From contig NZ_CAKZJO010000047.1 of the NCBI RefSeq assembly GCF_936943645.1, positions 1-64,000 of the forward strand: a stretch of 64,000 nucleotides of DNA. Direction: 5' to 3'. The notes under the pieces are model-generated. The model was not told the DNA's origin. It saw only the letters and a program-made list of their open reading frames with translations, and did not search any database. Source of the stretch: an uncultured Bradyrhizobium sp. (GTDB taxonomy: Bacteria; Pseudomonadota; Alphaproteobacteria; Rhizobiales; Xanthobacteraceae). The translations under genes and the position numbers were made by a program. This document shows positions 41,715 through 50,469 of this stretch, in pieces; the stretch's first letter is position 1; each line of letters opens with the position of its first letter.

Positions 41715-42842
41715 ATGAAATTCGAGGCGTTGTTTAGACCGCTGCAGGTCGGACCGTACAAGCTCGCGCATCGCGTCGCGCTGGCGCCGCTGACGCGCAT
41801 GCGCGCCGAGCGCGAGAGCTTTGCGCCGCGGCCGCTCAACGCCGAATATTACGGCCAGCGCGCGACCAAGGGCGGTCTGCTCATCGCCGAAGCCTCGCCC
41901 GTGGTCTCGCATGGCCGCGGCAACCCGGCGACACCTGGCATCTATTCGGACGCTCAAATCGCCGGCTGGCGCAAGGTGACGGACGCCGTGCACGCCAAGG
42001 GCGGCATCATCTTCCTCCAGCTCTGGCATGTCGGCCGCGTCTCGCACTCCTCCTTCCACGGCGGCGCGCTGCCGGTCTCGGCCTCGGCGATCCCGATCAA
42101 GGCCGAAGGCATGAAGGCGATGACCGCCGACGGCAAGATCTCGGAGTACGAGACGCCGCGCGCGTTGGAGACCGATGAGGTCAAGGGGGTGGTCGAGGCG
42201 TTCCGGCAGGGCGCGAAGAACGCGCTCGCCGCCGGTTTCGACGGCGTCGAGATCCACGGCGCCAACGGCTATCTGCTCGAGCAATTCCTGCAGTCGCGCA
42301 GCAACCAGCGCACCGACCAATATGGCGGCTCCATCGAGAACCGCGCGCGGTTGCTGCTCGAGGTCACGCAGGCCGCGATCGACGTTTGGGGCGCGAACCG
42401 CGTCGGCGTGCGGCTGTCGCCGCACGGCATCGCCAACGATTCCGGCGAGCCGGATCCGATGCCGCTCTACACTTATGTCGTGAAGGCGCTCGACAAGCTC
42501 GGCCTTGCCTATCTGCACTTCATCGAGCCGCGCTCCAGCGGCGCCGGCCGCGCTGACGTCCATTGGGAGAACGTGCCGTCGGCGATGGTGCTGTTCCGCC
42601 CGCTCTACAGCGGCGTGCTGATGACCGCCGGCGGCTTCACCGGCGAGACCGCGAACGCGGCGATCGCCGAGGGACATGCGGACATCATCGCGTTCGGCCG
42701 CATCTTCATCTCCAACCCCGATCTGCCGCGGCGCCTCGCGCACGACTATCCGATCACGCCGTACAACCGCGCGACGTTCTATGGCGGCGAGGAGAAGGGA
42801 TACACGGATTACCCGGTGTATGACGAGCTGACGCCGGCGTAG
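41715..42842 (+). CDS. Old Yellow Enzyme family alkene reductase
   Basis: This 375-aa FMN enzyme is of the NemA/OYE class. It reduces activated C=C bonds or nitro groups using NADPH. FMN-binding and active-site stretches are visible: VALAPLTRMRA near the N-terminus, FLQLWHVGRVSH, the GVEIHGANGYLLEQFLQS barrel strand with substrate-binding His and Asn, and GGFTGETANAAIAEGHADIIAFGR for the phosphate site. The ATG at 41715 has no clear ribosome site, but it starts the family pattern. Confidence 0.92.
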   Translation: MKFEALFRPLQVGPYKLAHRVALAPLTRMRAERESFAPRPLNAEYYGQRATKGGLLIAEASPVVSHGRGNPATPGIYSDAQIAGWRKVTDAVHAKGGIIFLQLWHVGRVSHSSFHGGALPVSASAIPIKAEGMKAMTADGKISEYETPRALETDEVKGVVEAFRQGAKNALAAGFDGVEIHGANGYLLEQFLQSRSNQRTDQYGGSIENRARLLLEVTQAAIDVWGANRVGVRLSPHGIANDSGEPDPMPLYTYVVKALDKLGLAYLHFIEPRSSGAGRADVHWENVPSAMVLFRPLYSGVLMTAGGFTGETANAAIAEGHADIIAFGRIFISNPDLPRRLAHDYPITPYNRATFYGGEEKGYTDYPVYDELTPA

Positions 42843-42855
42843 GCTCTCCTTCTTG

Positions 42856-42910
42856 GTCATTCCGGGCTCGATGCTTCGCGTCGCCCCGGAATGACGAGCT
42901 TGCTTCGCTG
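42856..42910. repeat. Palindromic repeat (TCATTCCGGG type)
   Basis: The arms GGTCATTCCGGGC and GCCCCGGAATGAC surround GATGCTTCGCGTC. A related element follows the glt operon at 51909-52022. Confidence 0.8.
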
Positions 42911-42937
42911 CGCTCGCAATGACGATCGGGAGGTATC

Positions 42938-43441
42938 ATGGCCAAAGCCGCAGCCGCCGCAGGGATCGCCAACGGCCAATGCCTCTGCGGCAAGGTCACC
43001 TTCGAAATCGACGTCCCCGCGCGCTGGGCCTGGCACGATCATTCCGCGGCAAGTCGCCGCGCTCATGGTGCCGCTTACGCCACCTATGTCGGCAGCTGGA
43101 AAAAACGCTTCCGCATCACCTCCGGCAAGACCGCGCTGACCCGTTACGAGGACAAGGCCACGAAGACCACGCGCAGCTTCTGCTCCCATTGCGGCACGCC
43201 GATCGCCTATGAGCGTCCGCGCGGGCCCCACATGGTCAATATTCCCCGCGCGCTGTTCAAGGAACGCACCGGCCGCCAGCCGCTCTATCACATTGCCATC
43301 GAGGAGTTGCAGGAATGGGCCTACACCGGCGAGCCGCTGGTGCCGCTGAAGGGCTTTCCCGGCGTGGTCTGGCAGCGCTCGAAAAAGAAGACGCGCGCAG
43401 GCGGCGAGGACCCGTTTGAACTCGGGCGCGAGGAAATGTAG
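42938..43441 (+). CDS. GFA-family protein lacking the central zinc cysteines
   Basis: This 167-aa protein has the GFA/CENP-V fold signature: CLC (15-17), HGAAYATYVGSW after the usual catalytic position, and CSHC (82-85). The expected CHCxxC reads DHSAAS (34-39), so all three Cys that normally bind the catalytic zinc are absent, in register. The structural zinc may remain. It may be catalytically dead or have a new activity. GGGAGGTATC precedes the ATG. Confidence 0.82.
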   Translation: MAKAAAAAGIANGQCLCGKVTFEIDVPARWAWHDHSAASRRAHGAAYATYVGSWKKRFRITSGKTALTRYEDKATKTTRSFCSHCGTPIAYERPRGPHMVNIPRALFKERTGRQPLYHIAIEELQEWAYTGEPLVPLKGFPGVVWQRSKKKTRAGGEDPFELGREEM

Positions 43442-43449
43442 CGCCGCTC

Positions 43450-43595
43450 TCGTGCCCCGGACGCAGCGCAGCGCCTCTTTGGCGGTGCGCTGCTGAGCCG
43501 GGGCCCACGCTGCCGCGAGCTCGGCGCCAACTCTGGGTCCCGGCTCTGCGCCGTAACGTTGCACGTTGCGTCGCGTCCGGGACACGAGAGCGGGC
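43450..43595. repeat. Palindromic repeat (GCCCCGGACGC type)
   Basis: The arms TCGTGCCCCGGACGCAGCG and CGTCGCGTCCGGGACACGAG bound a 146-bp element with inner inverted segments. It fills most of the gap between the GFA gene and the ThDP enzyme. Confidence 0.8.
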
Positions 43596-43697
43596 CCCCC
43601 GCGCAACGCAGCCATGACCGCGCTTCCTTGCGCGTCGCCTCTGACTTCGGCCATCATGTCCTCGTCCTTGCGGCAACGTCCGCTCCCTGGAGGAAAC

Positions 43698-45359
43698 ATG
43701 AAGAACAAGATCACCGGCCGCTCCGCCTTTCTCGCGCTGCTCAAGGACGAGGGCATCACGCATCTGTTCGGCAACCCCGGCACCACCGAGCTGCCGATCA
43801 TGCATGCTCTGAAGGACCATCCCGACCTCACCTATGTGATGGCGATGCAGGAGAGCCTCGTGGTCGCGATCGCCGACGGCTACAGCCGCGCCTCAGGCAA
43901 GCTCGTCGCATGCAACGTCCATGTGGCGCCCGGCCTCGGCAATGCCATGGGCTCGCTCTACAACGCCCAGTTCACGGGCACGCCGATGATCCTGACCGCG
44001 GGCCAGCAGGAGCAGGGCCATGGCCTGATGGAGCCGGTGCTGTACGGTCCGCTGGTGCGGATGGCCGAGCCGCTAGTGAAATGGGCGGTCGAGGTGACGC
44101 GTCTGGAGGATCTGCCGCGCATCGTGCGCCGCGCCGCCAAGATCGCGACGACACCGCCCACAGGGCCGGTGTTCATCTCGCTGCCCGGCGACATCCTCAA
44201 CAGCGAGGCCGGTATCGACCTCGGCCGCTCCACCCGCATCGATGCACGCGTCAAGCCGTCGGACGAGGCGTTGAGAGCCTTTGCCGCGCGGCTATTGAAG
44301 GCGGAGCGGCCCGTCATCGTCACCATGGACGAGGTCGTCAAGAGCGATGCGCTGAAGGAAGCCGCCGAGCTTGCCGAGCTGTTGGGTGCCGCCGCCTACC
44401 AGTCCTCGACGCCGTATGGATCGCACTTCCTCTCGGAGAGCCCGAGCTTCGTCGGCACGCTCGCGCGGGTGCAGAAGGTCGCGCGCGATACGCTCGCGCC
44501 CCATGATCTGCTGATCGCGCTCGGCGGCGATCCCTTACGCATGTCGGTCTATAGCGAGGTCGATGCGCTGCCTGACGGGCTTGGTATCGTGCAGATCGGT
44601 CTCGCCGATTGGGAGATCGCCAAGAATTACGGCGCCGAGATCGCGCTGAAGGCGGACCTGAAGGAAACGCTGCGCGCGCTGATCCCGGTGCTGAAGGAGA
44701 TGGGCGGCGCCGCGCTCGCGAGCCGCGCAAAACAGCGCCTCGCCGACCTCGCGCCGCAGAACTGGACGGCGCGGCGTGCCGCGCTGGTTGAGCAGATCGG
44801 CAAGAGCGCGGGCCGTAGCCCCATCGATCCCGATTATCTCGTGCTGCAGATGGTCGAGGCCATGCCTGACAACGCCATCCTCGTCGACGAGGGCCTCACC
44901 TCCAGCCGCCAGGTCACGGCGCTGCGCGCACATCGCGACCGCTACGGCTATCATGGTCTTGCCTCCGGCGGCATCGGCTGGGGCCTGCCGGCCTCCGTCG
45001 GCGCCAGCATCGCCAACCCGGATCGTCCCGTGGTGTGCTTCTCCGGCGACGGCAGCGCGATGTATTCGATCCAGTCGCTGTGGACAGCGGCGCATCACAA
45101 GCTGCCGCTCAACGTCGTCATCGCCAACAATGGCGGCTACCGCATCATCAAGCAGCGCCTGCTCGCCTTCCATGGCGACGACAATTACGTCGGCATGGAT
45201 TTCGTCGATCCGCCCGTCGATTTCGCCGGCGTTGCGAAAGCGCTGGGATGCGAGGCGATCAGGATCAGCGATCCCCGCGAGTTGAAGGCGACGCTGGCCT
45301 CGGCGTTCAACAGGCCGGGGACGAAGCTGATCGAGGTGATGGTGGACGGGAAGGTGTAG
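43698..45359 (+). CDS. Thiamine diphosphate enzyme, benzoylformate decarboxylase-like
   Basis: This 553-aa enzyme has the three ThDP-enzyme domains. Similarity to benzoylformate decarboxylase is strong in the N-terminal domain: FGNPGTTELP, MQESLVVAIADGYSRASGK (Glu52) and NVHVAPGLGNAMG (His75). The ThDP-Mg motif GDGSAM-(x)-NN is present near 450. Compared with that enzyme, Ser26 is Thr29 and the second catalytic His281 seems to be Ser, so the substrate or reaction is probably different. GGAGGAAAC precedes the ATG. Confidence 0.85.
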   Translation: MKNKITGRSAFLALLKDEGITHLFGNPGTTELPIMHALKDHPDLTYVMAMQESLVVAIADGYSRASGKLVACNVHVAPGLGNAMGSLYNAQFTGTPMILTAGQQEQGHGLMEPVLYGPLVRMAEPLVKWAVEVTRLEDLPRIVRRAAKIATTPPTGPVFISLPGDILNSEAGIDLGRSTRIDARVKPSDEALRAFAARLLKAERPVIVTMDEVVKSDALKEAAELAELLGAAAYQSSTPYGSHFLSESPSFVGTLARVQKVARDTLAPHDLLIALGGDPLRMSVYSEVDALPDGLGIVQIGLADWEIAKNYGAEIALKADLKETLRALIPVLKEMGGAALASRAKQRLADLAPQNWTARRAALVEQIGKSAGRSPIDPDYLVLQMVEAMPDNAILVDEGLTSSRQVTALRAHRDRYGYHGLASGGIGWGLPASVGASIANPDRPVVCFSGDGSAMYSIQSLWTAAHHKLPLNVVIANNGGYRIIKQRLLAFHGDDNYVGMDFVDPPVDFAGVAKALGCEAIRISDPRELKATLASAFNRPGTKLIEVMVDGKV

Positions 45360-45397
45360 CCCCGCTGTCGCGGGGACGACAGCGGAGGGTGGAGGAG

Positions 45398-46777
45398 CTA
45401 CCCCGTCTTCCCCACCCGATACCCCGCTGCCGGATGCGGCGCATCCAGCCTGGCGCGACCATTGCCGAACAGTTTTTCGCGCAGCGTGCCTTTCGCATAT
45501 TCCTTCTTGTAACGCCCGCGCTTGGTCAGCTCCGGCACCAGCATGTCCGCGATATCCTCGAAATCGCCGGGCGAGATCGCGAACGCGACGTTGAGGCCGT
45601 CGACATCGGTCTTCTCGAACCAGTCCTCGATCTTGTCGGCGACGCTTTCTGGCGTGCCGACCACGACCGGGCCGGCGCCCCCGATGCCGACATGCTCGAT
45701 GACGTCGCGCACGGTCCAGACACGGTCAGGGTCGCCGCGCGTGACATTGTCGAGCGCACTGCGGCCGGCGTCGTTCTGGACGTGACGCACCTGCTGGTCG
45801 AGCTCGTAGCCGGAGAAGTCGATGCCGGTCCAACCCGACATCAGCGCCAGCGCGCCTTCCGGATTGATGTGCGAGCGGTAGTCGGCGTATTTCGCCGCCG
45901 CTTCCGCCTCGGTGTTGCCGAGGATGATCGTCATCATGTTGAACATCAGGATCTCCGCCGGATCGCGGCCGAGCGCGGCGGCCTCCTGGCGGATCGCCGA
46001 GACGCGCGGCGCGATGATCTTGGCCGACGGTCCCGACATGAACACGCATTCGGCGTGCTTGGCCGCGAACTGCCGCCCGCGCGGCGAGGTGCCGGCCTGG
46101 TACAGCACCGGCGTGCGCTGCGGCGACGGCTCGCTGAGATGGATGGTGTTGTTGATGCGGTAGTTCGCGCTCTCGTGGTTGATCCGATGAACTTTTGACG
46201 GATCGGTGAAGATGCCGCGCTTGCGGTCACGCAGCACGGCGTCGTCTTCCCAGCTTCCTTCCCAGAGCTTGTAGACGACCTCCATATATTCGTCGGCGAT
46301 GTCGTAGCGGTCGTCGTGTCCGGTCTGCTTGTCCTTGCCGGCGCCGCGCGCGGCGCTGTCGAGATAGCCGGTCACGACGTTCCAGCCGATCCGCCCCTCG
46401 GTGAGGTGATCGAGCGTCGACATCCGCCGCGCGAACGGGTAGGGCGGCTCGAAGGAGAGGTTGCTGGTGACGCCGAAGCCGAGATTCTTCGTCACGGCGG
46501 CCATCGCCGAGAGCAGCAGCAGCGGCTCGTTCGACGGGGTCTGTGCCGCGTTGCGCAAGGCTGCGTCAGGGCTGTTGCCATAGACGTCATAGACCCCGAG
46601 CACGTCGGCCAGGAACAACCCGTCGAAACGGCCGCGCTCCAGCGTCTTGGCGAGATCGATCCAGTAGGGCAGGCGGTTATATTCGGCGGTGCGGTCGCGC
46701 GGATGGGTCCACAGGCCCGGTGATTGGTGCGCGACGCAATTCATCGCAAAGGCGTTGAGCCTGATCTCTTTGGCCAT
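45398..46777 (-). CDS. LLM-class flavin-dependent monooxygenase (NtaA/SnaA/DszA family)
   Basis: This 459-aa protein is of the luciferase-like family used to oxidise chelators, sulfur compounds or other xenobiotics with reduced FMN. Typical blocks are ERGRFDGLFLADVLG, FEPPYPFARRMSTLDHLTEGR and GWNVVTGYLDSAARG, and the YQAGTSPRGRQFAAKHAECVF region. An FMN reductase partner is not nearby. The ATG at 46777 is chosen from the family start AKEIRLNAF. A second member of the family lies at the right end of the window. Confidence 0.9.
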   Translation of the reverse strand: MAKEIRLNAFAMNCVAHQSPGLWTHPRDRTAEYNRLPYWIDLAKTLERGRFDGLFLADVLGVYDVYGNSPDAALRNAAQTPSNEPLLLLSAMAAVTKNLGFGVTSNLSFEPPYPFARRMSTLDHLTEGRIGWNVVTGYLDSAARGAGKDKQTGHDDRYDIADEYMEVVYKLWEGSWEDDAVLRDRKRGIFTDPSKVHRINHESANYRINNTIHLSEPSPQRTPVLYQAGTSPRGRQFAAKHAECVFMSGPSAKIIAPRVSAIRQEAAALGRDPAEILMFNMMTIILGNTEAEAAAKYADYRSHINPEGALALMSGWTGIDFSGYELDQQVRHVQNDAGRSALDNVTRGDPDRVWTVRDVIEHVGIGGAGPVVVGTPESVADKIEDWFEKTDVDGLNVAFAISPGDFEDIADMLVPELTKRGRYKKEYAKGTLREKLFGNGRARLDAPHPAAGYRVGKTG

Positions 46778-46834
46778 GCTGGTCCCCCGGCGCCCTGTAC
46801 TGAGCGCTCTTCGAATGATAGACGTGCGCCTCAA

Positions 46835-46983
46835 CTTGACGCGAAACTTGGCGAAGTTCTTGCATATCGCTTGTGCTTGGCAAGGCCAAAATCAGCGGCG
46901 CCCCCGCTCTTGGCAAGCCGATCTCAAGGATGCAAGGACGGAATCCCAAGCGAATTACAAGAGAAGTACAAGCGAACTACAAG
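46835..46983. promoter_or_regulatory. Helically phased CTTG/CAAG array
   Basis: CAAG occurs at 46881, 46914, 46925, 46947, 46958, 46969 and 46980, all on one 11-bp ladder. CTTG occurs at 46835, 46847, 46859 and 46870 with 12, 12 and 11 bp steps. Two CTTGGCAAG palindromes lie 33 bp apart (46876, 46909). The four right-hand units share GAANTACAAG. The array fills the control region between the divergent monooxygenase and M20 genes, and looks like an extended cooperative protein-binding site. Confidence 0.6.
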
Positions 46984-47055
46984 AACTATCCAACTCCCCG
47001 CCACTTTCGAAGGACACCCTGTCTCGGATAGGGTCCCTCGTCTCAAAGCCTCGAA

Positions 47056-48450
47056 ATGCAAGTCATGACCAGAGCCGACGCCATCGCCCGCGCCCGTGAG
47101 GATTTCAAATCCGGCGCCTTCCTCGCCGAGCTCGACCGCCGCGTCGCCTACAAGACCGAGAGCCAGAATCCGTCACGCGGTCCCGAGCTGCGCGCCTATC
47201 TGGAACAGGAGATGCAGCCGGCTTTCGCCGCGCTCGACTTCACCAGCCGTATCGTCGAATCCCCCAGCGGCAAGGCGCCGTTCCTGTTCGCCGAGCATCA
47301 CGAGAGCGCATCCGCGCCCACCGTGCTGGTCTACGGCCATGGCGATGTCGTCGACGGCATGGAGGGCGAGTGGCGTGAGGGGCGCGACCCCTGGCGGACC
47401 ACGGTTGCGGGCACGCGGCTCTACGGCCGCGGCACCGCCGACAACAAGGGCCAGCACAGCATCAACATGGCGGCGCTTCGCGCGGTGCGTGAGGCCCGCG
47501 GCGGCAAGCTCGGCTTCAACGCCAAGTTCATCGTCGAGATGGGCGAGGAGATCGGCTCGCCCGATCTCGGCAAGGTTTGCGATCTCCATCGCGACGCGCT
47601 CAAGGCCGACCTGTTCATGGCTTCCGACGGGCCGCGCCTGTCCGCCGACCGTCCGACGCTGTTCCTCGGCTGCCGCGGGGGCATCCGCATCCATCTGGAT
47701 GTGAACCTGCGCGACGGCGGCCATCATTCCGGCAATTGGGGCGGCGTGCTCGCCAATCCCGCAACCATCCTGGTCAACGCGATCTCAACGCTGGTCGACG
47801 GCCACGGCCGCCTCCAACTCGAGGCCCTGAAGCCGCCGCGGCTCACCAACCAGATCCGCTCCTATCTCGCCGACGTCCGGGTGGTGCCGAGTGCGGATGA
47901 GCCCGCGCTAGCCGACAACTGGGGCGAGGAGGGGTTGTCGGCGGCCGAACGGCTATACGCCTGGAACACGCTGGAAGTGCTGGCGATGTCGTCGGGCAAT
48001 ATCGACAAGCCCGCCAATGCCATTCCCGGCCATGCCAATGCCGTGCTGCAACTGCGTTTCGTGGTCGGCACGAAGATTGAGGGGATGATCGAGGCGATCC
48101 GTGCCCATCTGGTCGAAAAGGGTTTTCCGATGGTCGAGGTGCGGGCTGCCCAGAGTTTTGCTGCATCGCGCACCGATTTCGACAGCCCCTGGATCAAATG
48201 GGCGGCGGATTCGGTGCAAGAGACCACCGGCAAGGCGCCGGCGGTGCTGCCGAATTTCGGCGGCTCGCTGCCCAACGACGTCTTTTCCGAGATCCTGGGC
48301 CTGCCCACGATCTGGGTCCCGCACTCCTATCCCGGCTGCTCCCAGCATGCGCCCAATGAGCACATTCTGCTGCCTCTGACCGAGGAGGCCTTGACTGTGA
48401 TGGCTGGCCTGTTCTGGGATCTCGGCCAGTTGCCCAAACCGCTGAGTTGA
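47056..48450 (+). CDS. M20 family metallopeptidase
   Basis: This 464-aa di-zinc peptidase/deacylase has VLVYGHGDVVDG (first metal ligands), GRGTADNKGQ (bridging Asp), MGEEIGSPDLG (catalytic Glu and metal Glu), and a dimerisation domain with GGHHSGNWGG. The C-terminal PHSYPGCSQHAPNEH supplies the last His. The size and motif set fit dipeptidase or N-acyl amino acid amidohydrolase relatives. Either ATG (47056 or 47065) may be used; no clear ribosome site is present. Its control region is the CAAG array. Confidence 0.88.
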   Translation: MQVMTRADAIARAREDFKSGAFLAELDRRVAYKTESQNPSRGPELRAYLEQEMQPAFAALDFTSRIVESPSGKAPFLFAEHHESASAPTVLVYGHGDVVDGMEGEWREGRDPWRTTVAGTRLYGRGTADNKGQHSINMAALRAVREARGGKLGFNAKFIVEMGEEIGSPDLGKVCDLHRDALKADLFMASDGPRLSADRPTLFLGCRGGIRIHLDVNLRDGGHHSGNWGGVLANPATILVNAISTLVDGHGRLQLEALKPPRLTNQIRSYLADVRVVPSADEPALADNWGEEGLSAAERLYAWNTLEVLAMSSGNIDKPANAIPGHANAVLQLRFVVGTKIEGMIEAIRAHLVEKGFPMVEVRAAQSFAASRTDFDSPWIKWAADSVQETTGKAPAVLPNFGGSLPNDVFSEILGLPTIWVPHSYPGCSQHAPNEHILLPLTEEALTVMAGLFWDLGQLPKPLS

Positions 48451-48548
48451 GCCGTTAACCTGAGGCGCGATCTCGCCGAAAGTCACATTCTAATCCAGGC
48501 CGATATGTGCTTGCATCCGGCCGCATCATCCTGAAAGGGGAAGAAGAA

Positions 48549-49460
48549 GTGAAACATTTCCGTAGCATCGGGCTCGCACTCGCCGCGACCTTCGTCGTCA
48601 GCCAGGCCGGGGCCCAGGAGCTGACCGGCACGCTGAAGAACATCAAGGACACCGGTGCCATCACGCTGGGCTTCCGCGACTCCTCGATCCCGTTCTCCTA
48701 TCTCGACGACAACCAGAAGCCCGTCGGGTTCGCGATGGACATCTGCTACAAGATCGTCGATGCCGTGAAGAAGGAGCTCAAGCTCGACAAGCTCGAGGTC
48801 AAGCTCAACCCGGTGACCTCGGCGACCCGCATCCCGCTGATGGCCAACGGCACCATCGACCTCGAATGCGGTTCGACCACCAACAATGCCGAGCGCCAGA
48901 AGCAGGTTGCCTTCACCAACACCCACTTCCTGACCGCCAGCCGCTACGTCTTCAAGAAGGCGAGCGGCCTGAAGTCGATCGACGACCTCAAGGGCAAGAC
49001 CGTGGTCTCGACCGCCGGCACCACCAACATCAAGCAGCTCACCGAGGCCAACGTCGAGAAGAAGCTCGGCGCCAACATCATCCCCGCCAAGGACCACGCC
49101 GAAGCCTTCCTGATGGTCGAGACCGACCGCGCGGTCGCCTTCGTCATGGACGACATCCTGCTGGCGAGCCTCGTTGCCGGCTCGAAGTCGCCGGGTGACT
49201 ACGTCATCTCCAAGGACGCGTTCTCCAAGCCGGAGCCCTACGGCATCATGCTGCGCAAGGACGACGCGGCCTTCAAGAAGGTGGTCGATGCCGCGACCGC
49301 CGCGCTCTACACCTCCGGCGAAGGCCAGAAGATCTACGACAAGTGGTTCACCCAGAAGATCCCGCCGAAGGGCCTGAACCTCAACAGCCCGATTTCGGCC
49401 GAGCTGAAGAACGAGTTCGCGAAGCCCACGGACTCGCCGAATCCGGACGACTATAAGTAA
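48549..49460 (+). CDS. gltI: Glutamate/aspartate ABC transporter binding protein
   Basis: This 303-aa periplasmic receptor has a signal peptide (about 1-22, ending SQAGAQ). Its amino acid-binding protein motifs match GltI: ITLGFRDSSIPFSYLDDNQKPVGFAMDIC (in parts), NGTIDLECGSTTNN, VVSTAGTTNIKQL and PYGIMLRKDD. The start is a GTG at 48549 behind GGGGAAGAAGAA. It is first of four genes, though a palindromic repeat separates it from the permease genes. Confidence 0.93.
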   Translation: MKHFRSIGLALAATFVVSQAGAQELTGTLKNIKDTGAITLGFRDSSIPFSYLDDNQKPVGFAMDICYKIVDAVKKELKLDKLEVKLNPVTSATRIPLMANGTIDLECGSTTNNAERQKQVAFTNTHFLTASRYVFKKASGLKSIDDLKGKTVVSTAGTTNIKQLTEANVEKKLGANIIPAKDHAEAFLMVETDRAVAFVMDDILLASLVAGSKSPGDYVISKDAFSKPEPYGIMLRKDDAAFKKVVDAATAALYTSGEGQKIYDKWFTQKIPPKGLNLNSPISAELKNEFAKPTDSPNPDDYK

Positions 49461-49465
49461 GACGA

Positions 49466-49622
49466 AGTGTTCGCCTCTCCCCGCTTGCGGGGAGAGGCCG
49501 GAATTCGCGCAAAGCGCGGATTCCGGGTGAGGGGGACTCTCCACGAGTCCAGCTCCGACCTCCTTCGCGGGGAGCCCCCCTCACCCCTGCCCTTTCCCCG
49601 CAAGCGGGGAGAGGGGGATAGA
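49466..49622. repeat. Palindromic repeat inside the glt operon
   Basis: CCTCTCCCCGCTTGCGGGGAGAGG, GGAATTCGCGCAAAGCGCGGATTCC and CCCCGCAAGCGGGGAGAGGGGG are nested hairpins between gltI and gltJ. Similar elements occur at 2866 and 38830. A strong structure at this place can protect the upstream gltI message. Confidence 0.85.
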
Positions 49623-49734
49623 ATTGGAGGAACATGTCCGGCCACTCTTGACACAGGGGTGGCCGGACATTTGCATAGGCGCTCAAGGCTTCTCTGAAGA
49701 CGTCCAATGACGGGCGCGTTCGCGCGGGGGACAC

Positions 49735-50466
49735 GTGAACTACAACTGGAACTGGGGAATTTTCTTCCAGCCGAACCCGATGGGGACCGGTACCTATCTC
49801 GACATGCTGCTGTCGGGTCTGGCGCTGACCCTCAAGACCGCAGCGTTGGCCTGGGTCATCGCGCTGATCACCGGCTCGATCGTCGGCGTGATGCGCACGC
49901 TGCCGTCGAAGGGAGCGAACTGGTTCGGCTTTGCCTATGTCGAGTTCTTCCGCAACATGCCGCTGCTGGTGCAGCTGTTCCTGTGGTTCTTCGTGCTGCC
50001 GGAGCTGTTGCCGAAGGCTGCCGGCACCTGGCTGAAGCAACTGCCGAACGCGCCGTTCTGGACGGCCGCGATCGGCATCGGCTTCTTCATGTCGGCGCGC
50101 GTGGCCGTGCAGCTGCAGGCCGGCATCTCGTCGCTGCCGCGCGGGCAGAAGATGGCGGCGACCGCACTCGGCCTCACCACGGTGCAGGGCTATCGCTACG
50201 TGCTGTTGCCGATGGCGTTCCGCATCATCCTGCCGCCGCTGACGTCTGAATTTCTCAACACGATCAAGAATACCGCGGTCGCCATCACCATCGGCCTGCT
50301 CGAGCTGACCGGCCAGGCGCGCTCGATGCAGGAATTCTCGTTCCAGGTCTTCGAGGCCTTCACCGCCGCGACCATCCTTTATCTCCTCGTCAACGCTGTC
50401 GTCGTGACCGCGATGCGTTTCCTCGAGCGCTGGGTCGCGATCCCCGGCTACATCACGGGGAAATAA
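49735..50466 (+). CDS. gltJ: Glutamate/aspartate ABC permease GltJ
   Basis: This 243-aa membrane subunit has five or so helices and the EAA loop (AALGLTTVQGYRYVLLPMAFRIILPP) that contacts the ATPase. FFRNMPLLVQLF is typical of the HisM/GltJ family. The start is a GTG at 49735 preceded by GGGGGACAC. It is followed 3 nt later by gltK. Confidence 0.93.
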   Translation: MNYNWNWGIFFQPNPMGTGTYLDMLLSGLALTLKTAALAWVIALITGSIVGVMRTLPSKGANWFGFAYVEFFRNMPLLVQLFLWFFVLPELLPKAAGTWLKQLPNAPFWTAAIGIGFFMSARVAVQLQAGISSLPRGQKMAATALGLTTVQGYRYVLLPMAFRIILPPLTSEFLNTIKNTAVAITIGLLELTGQARSMQEFSFQVFEAFTAATILYLLVNAVVVTAMRFLERWVAIPGYITGK

Positions 50467-50469
50467 GCG

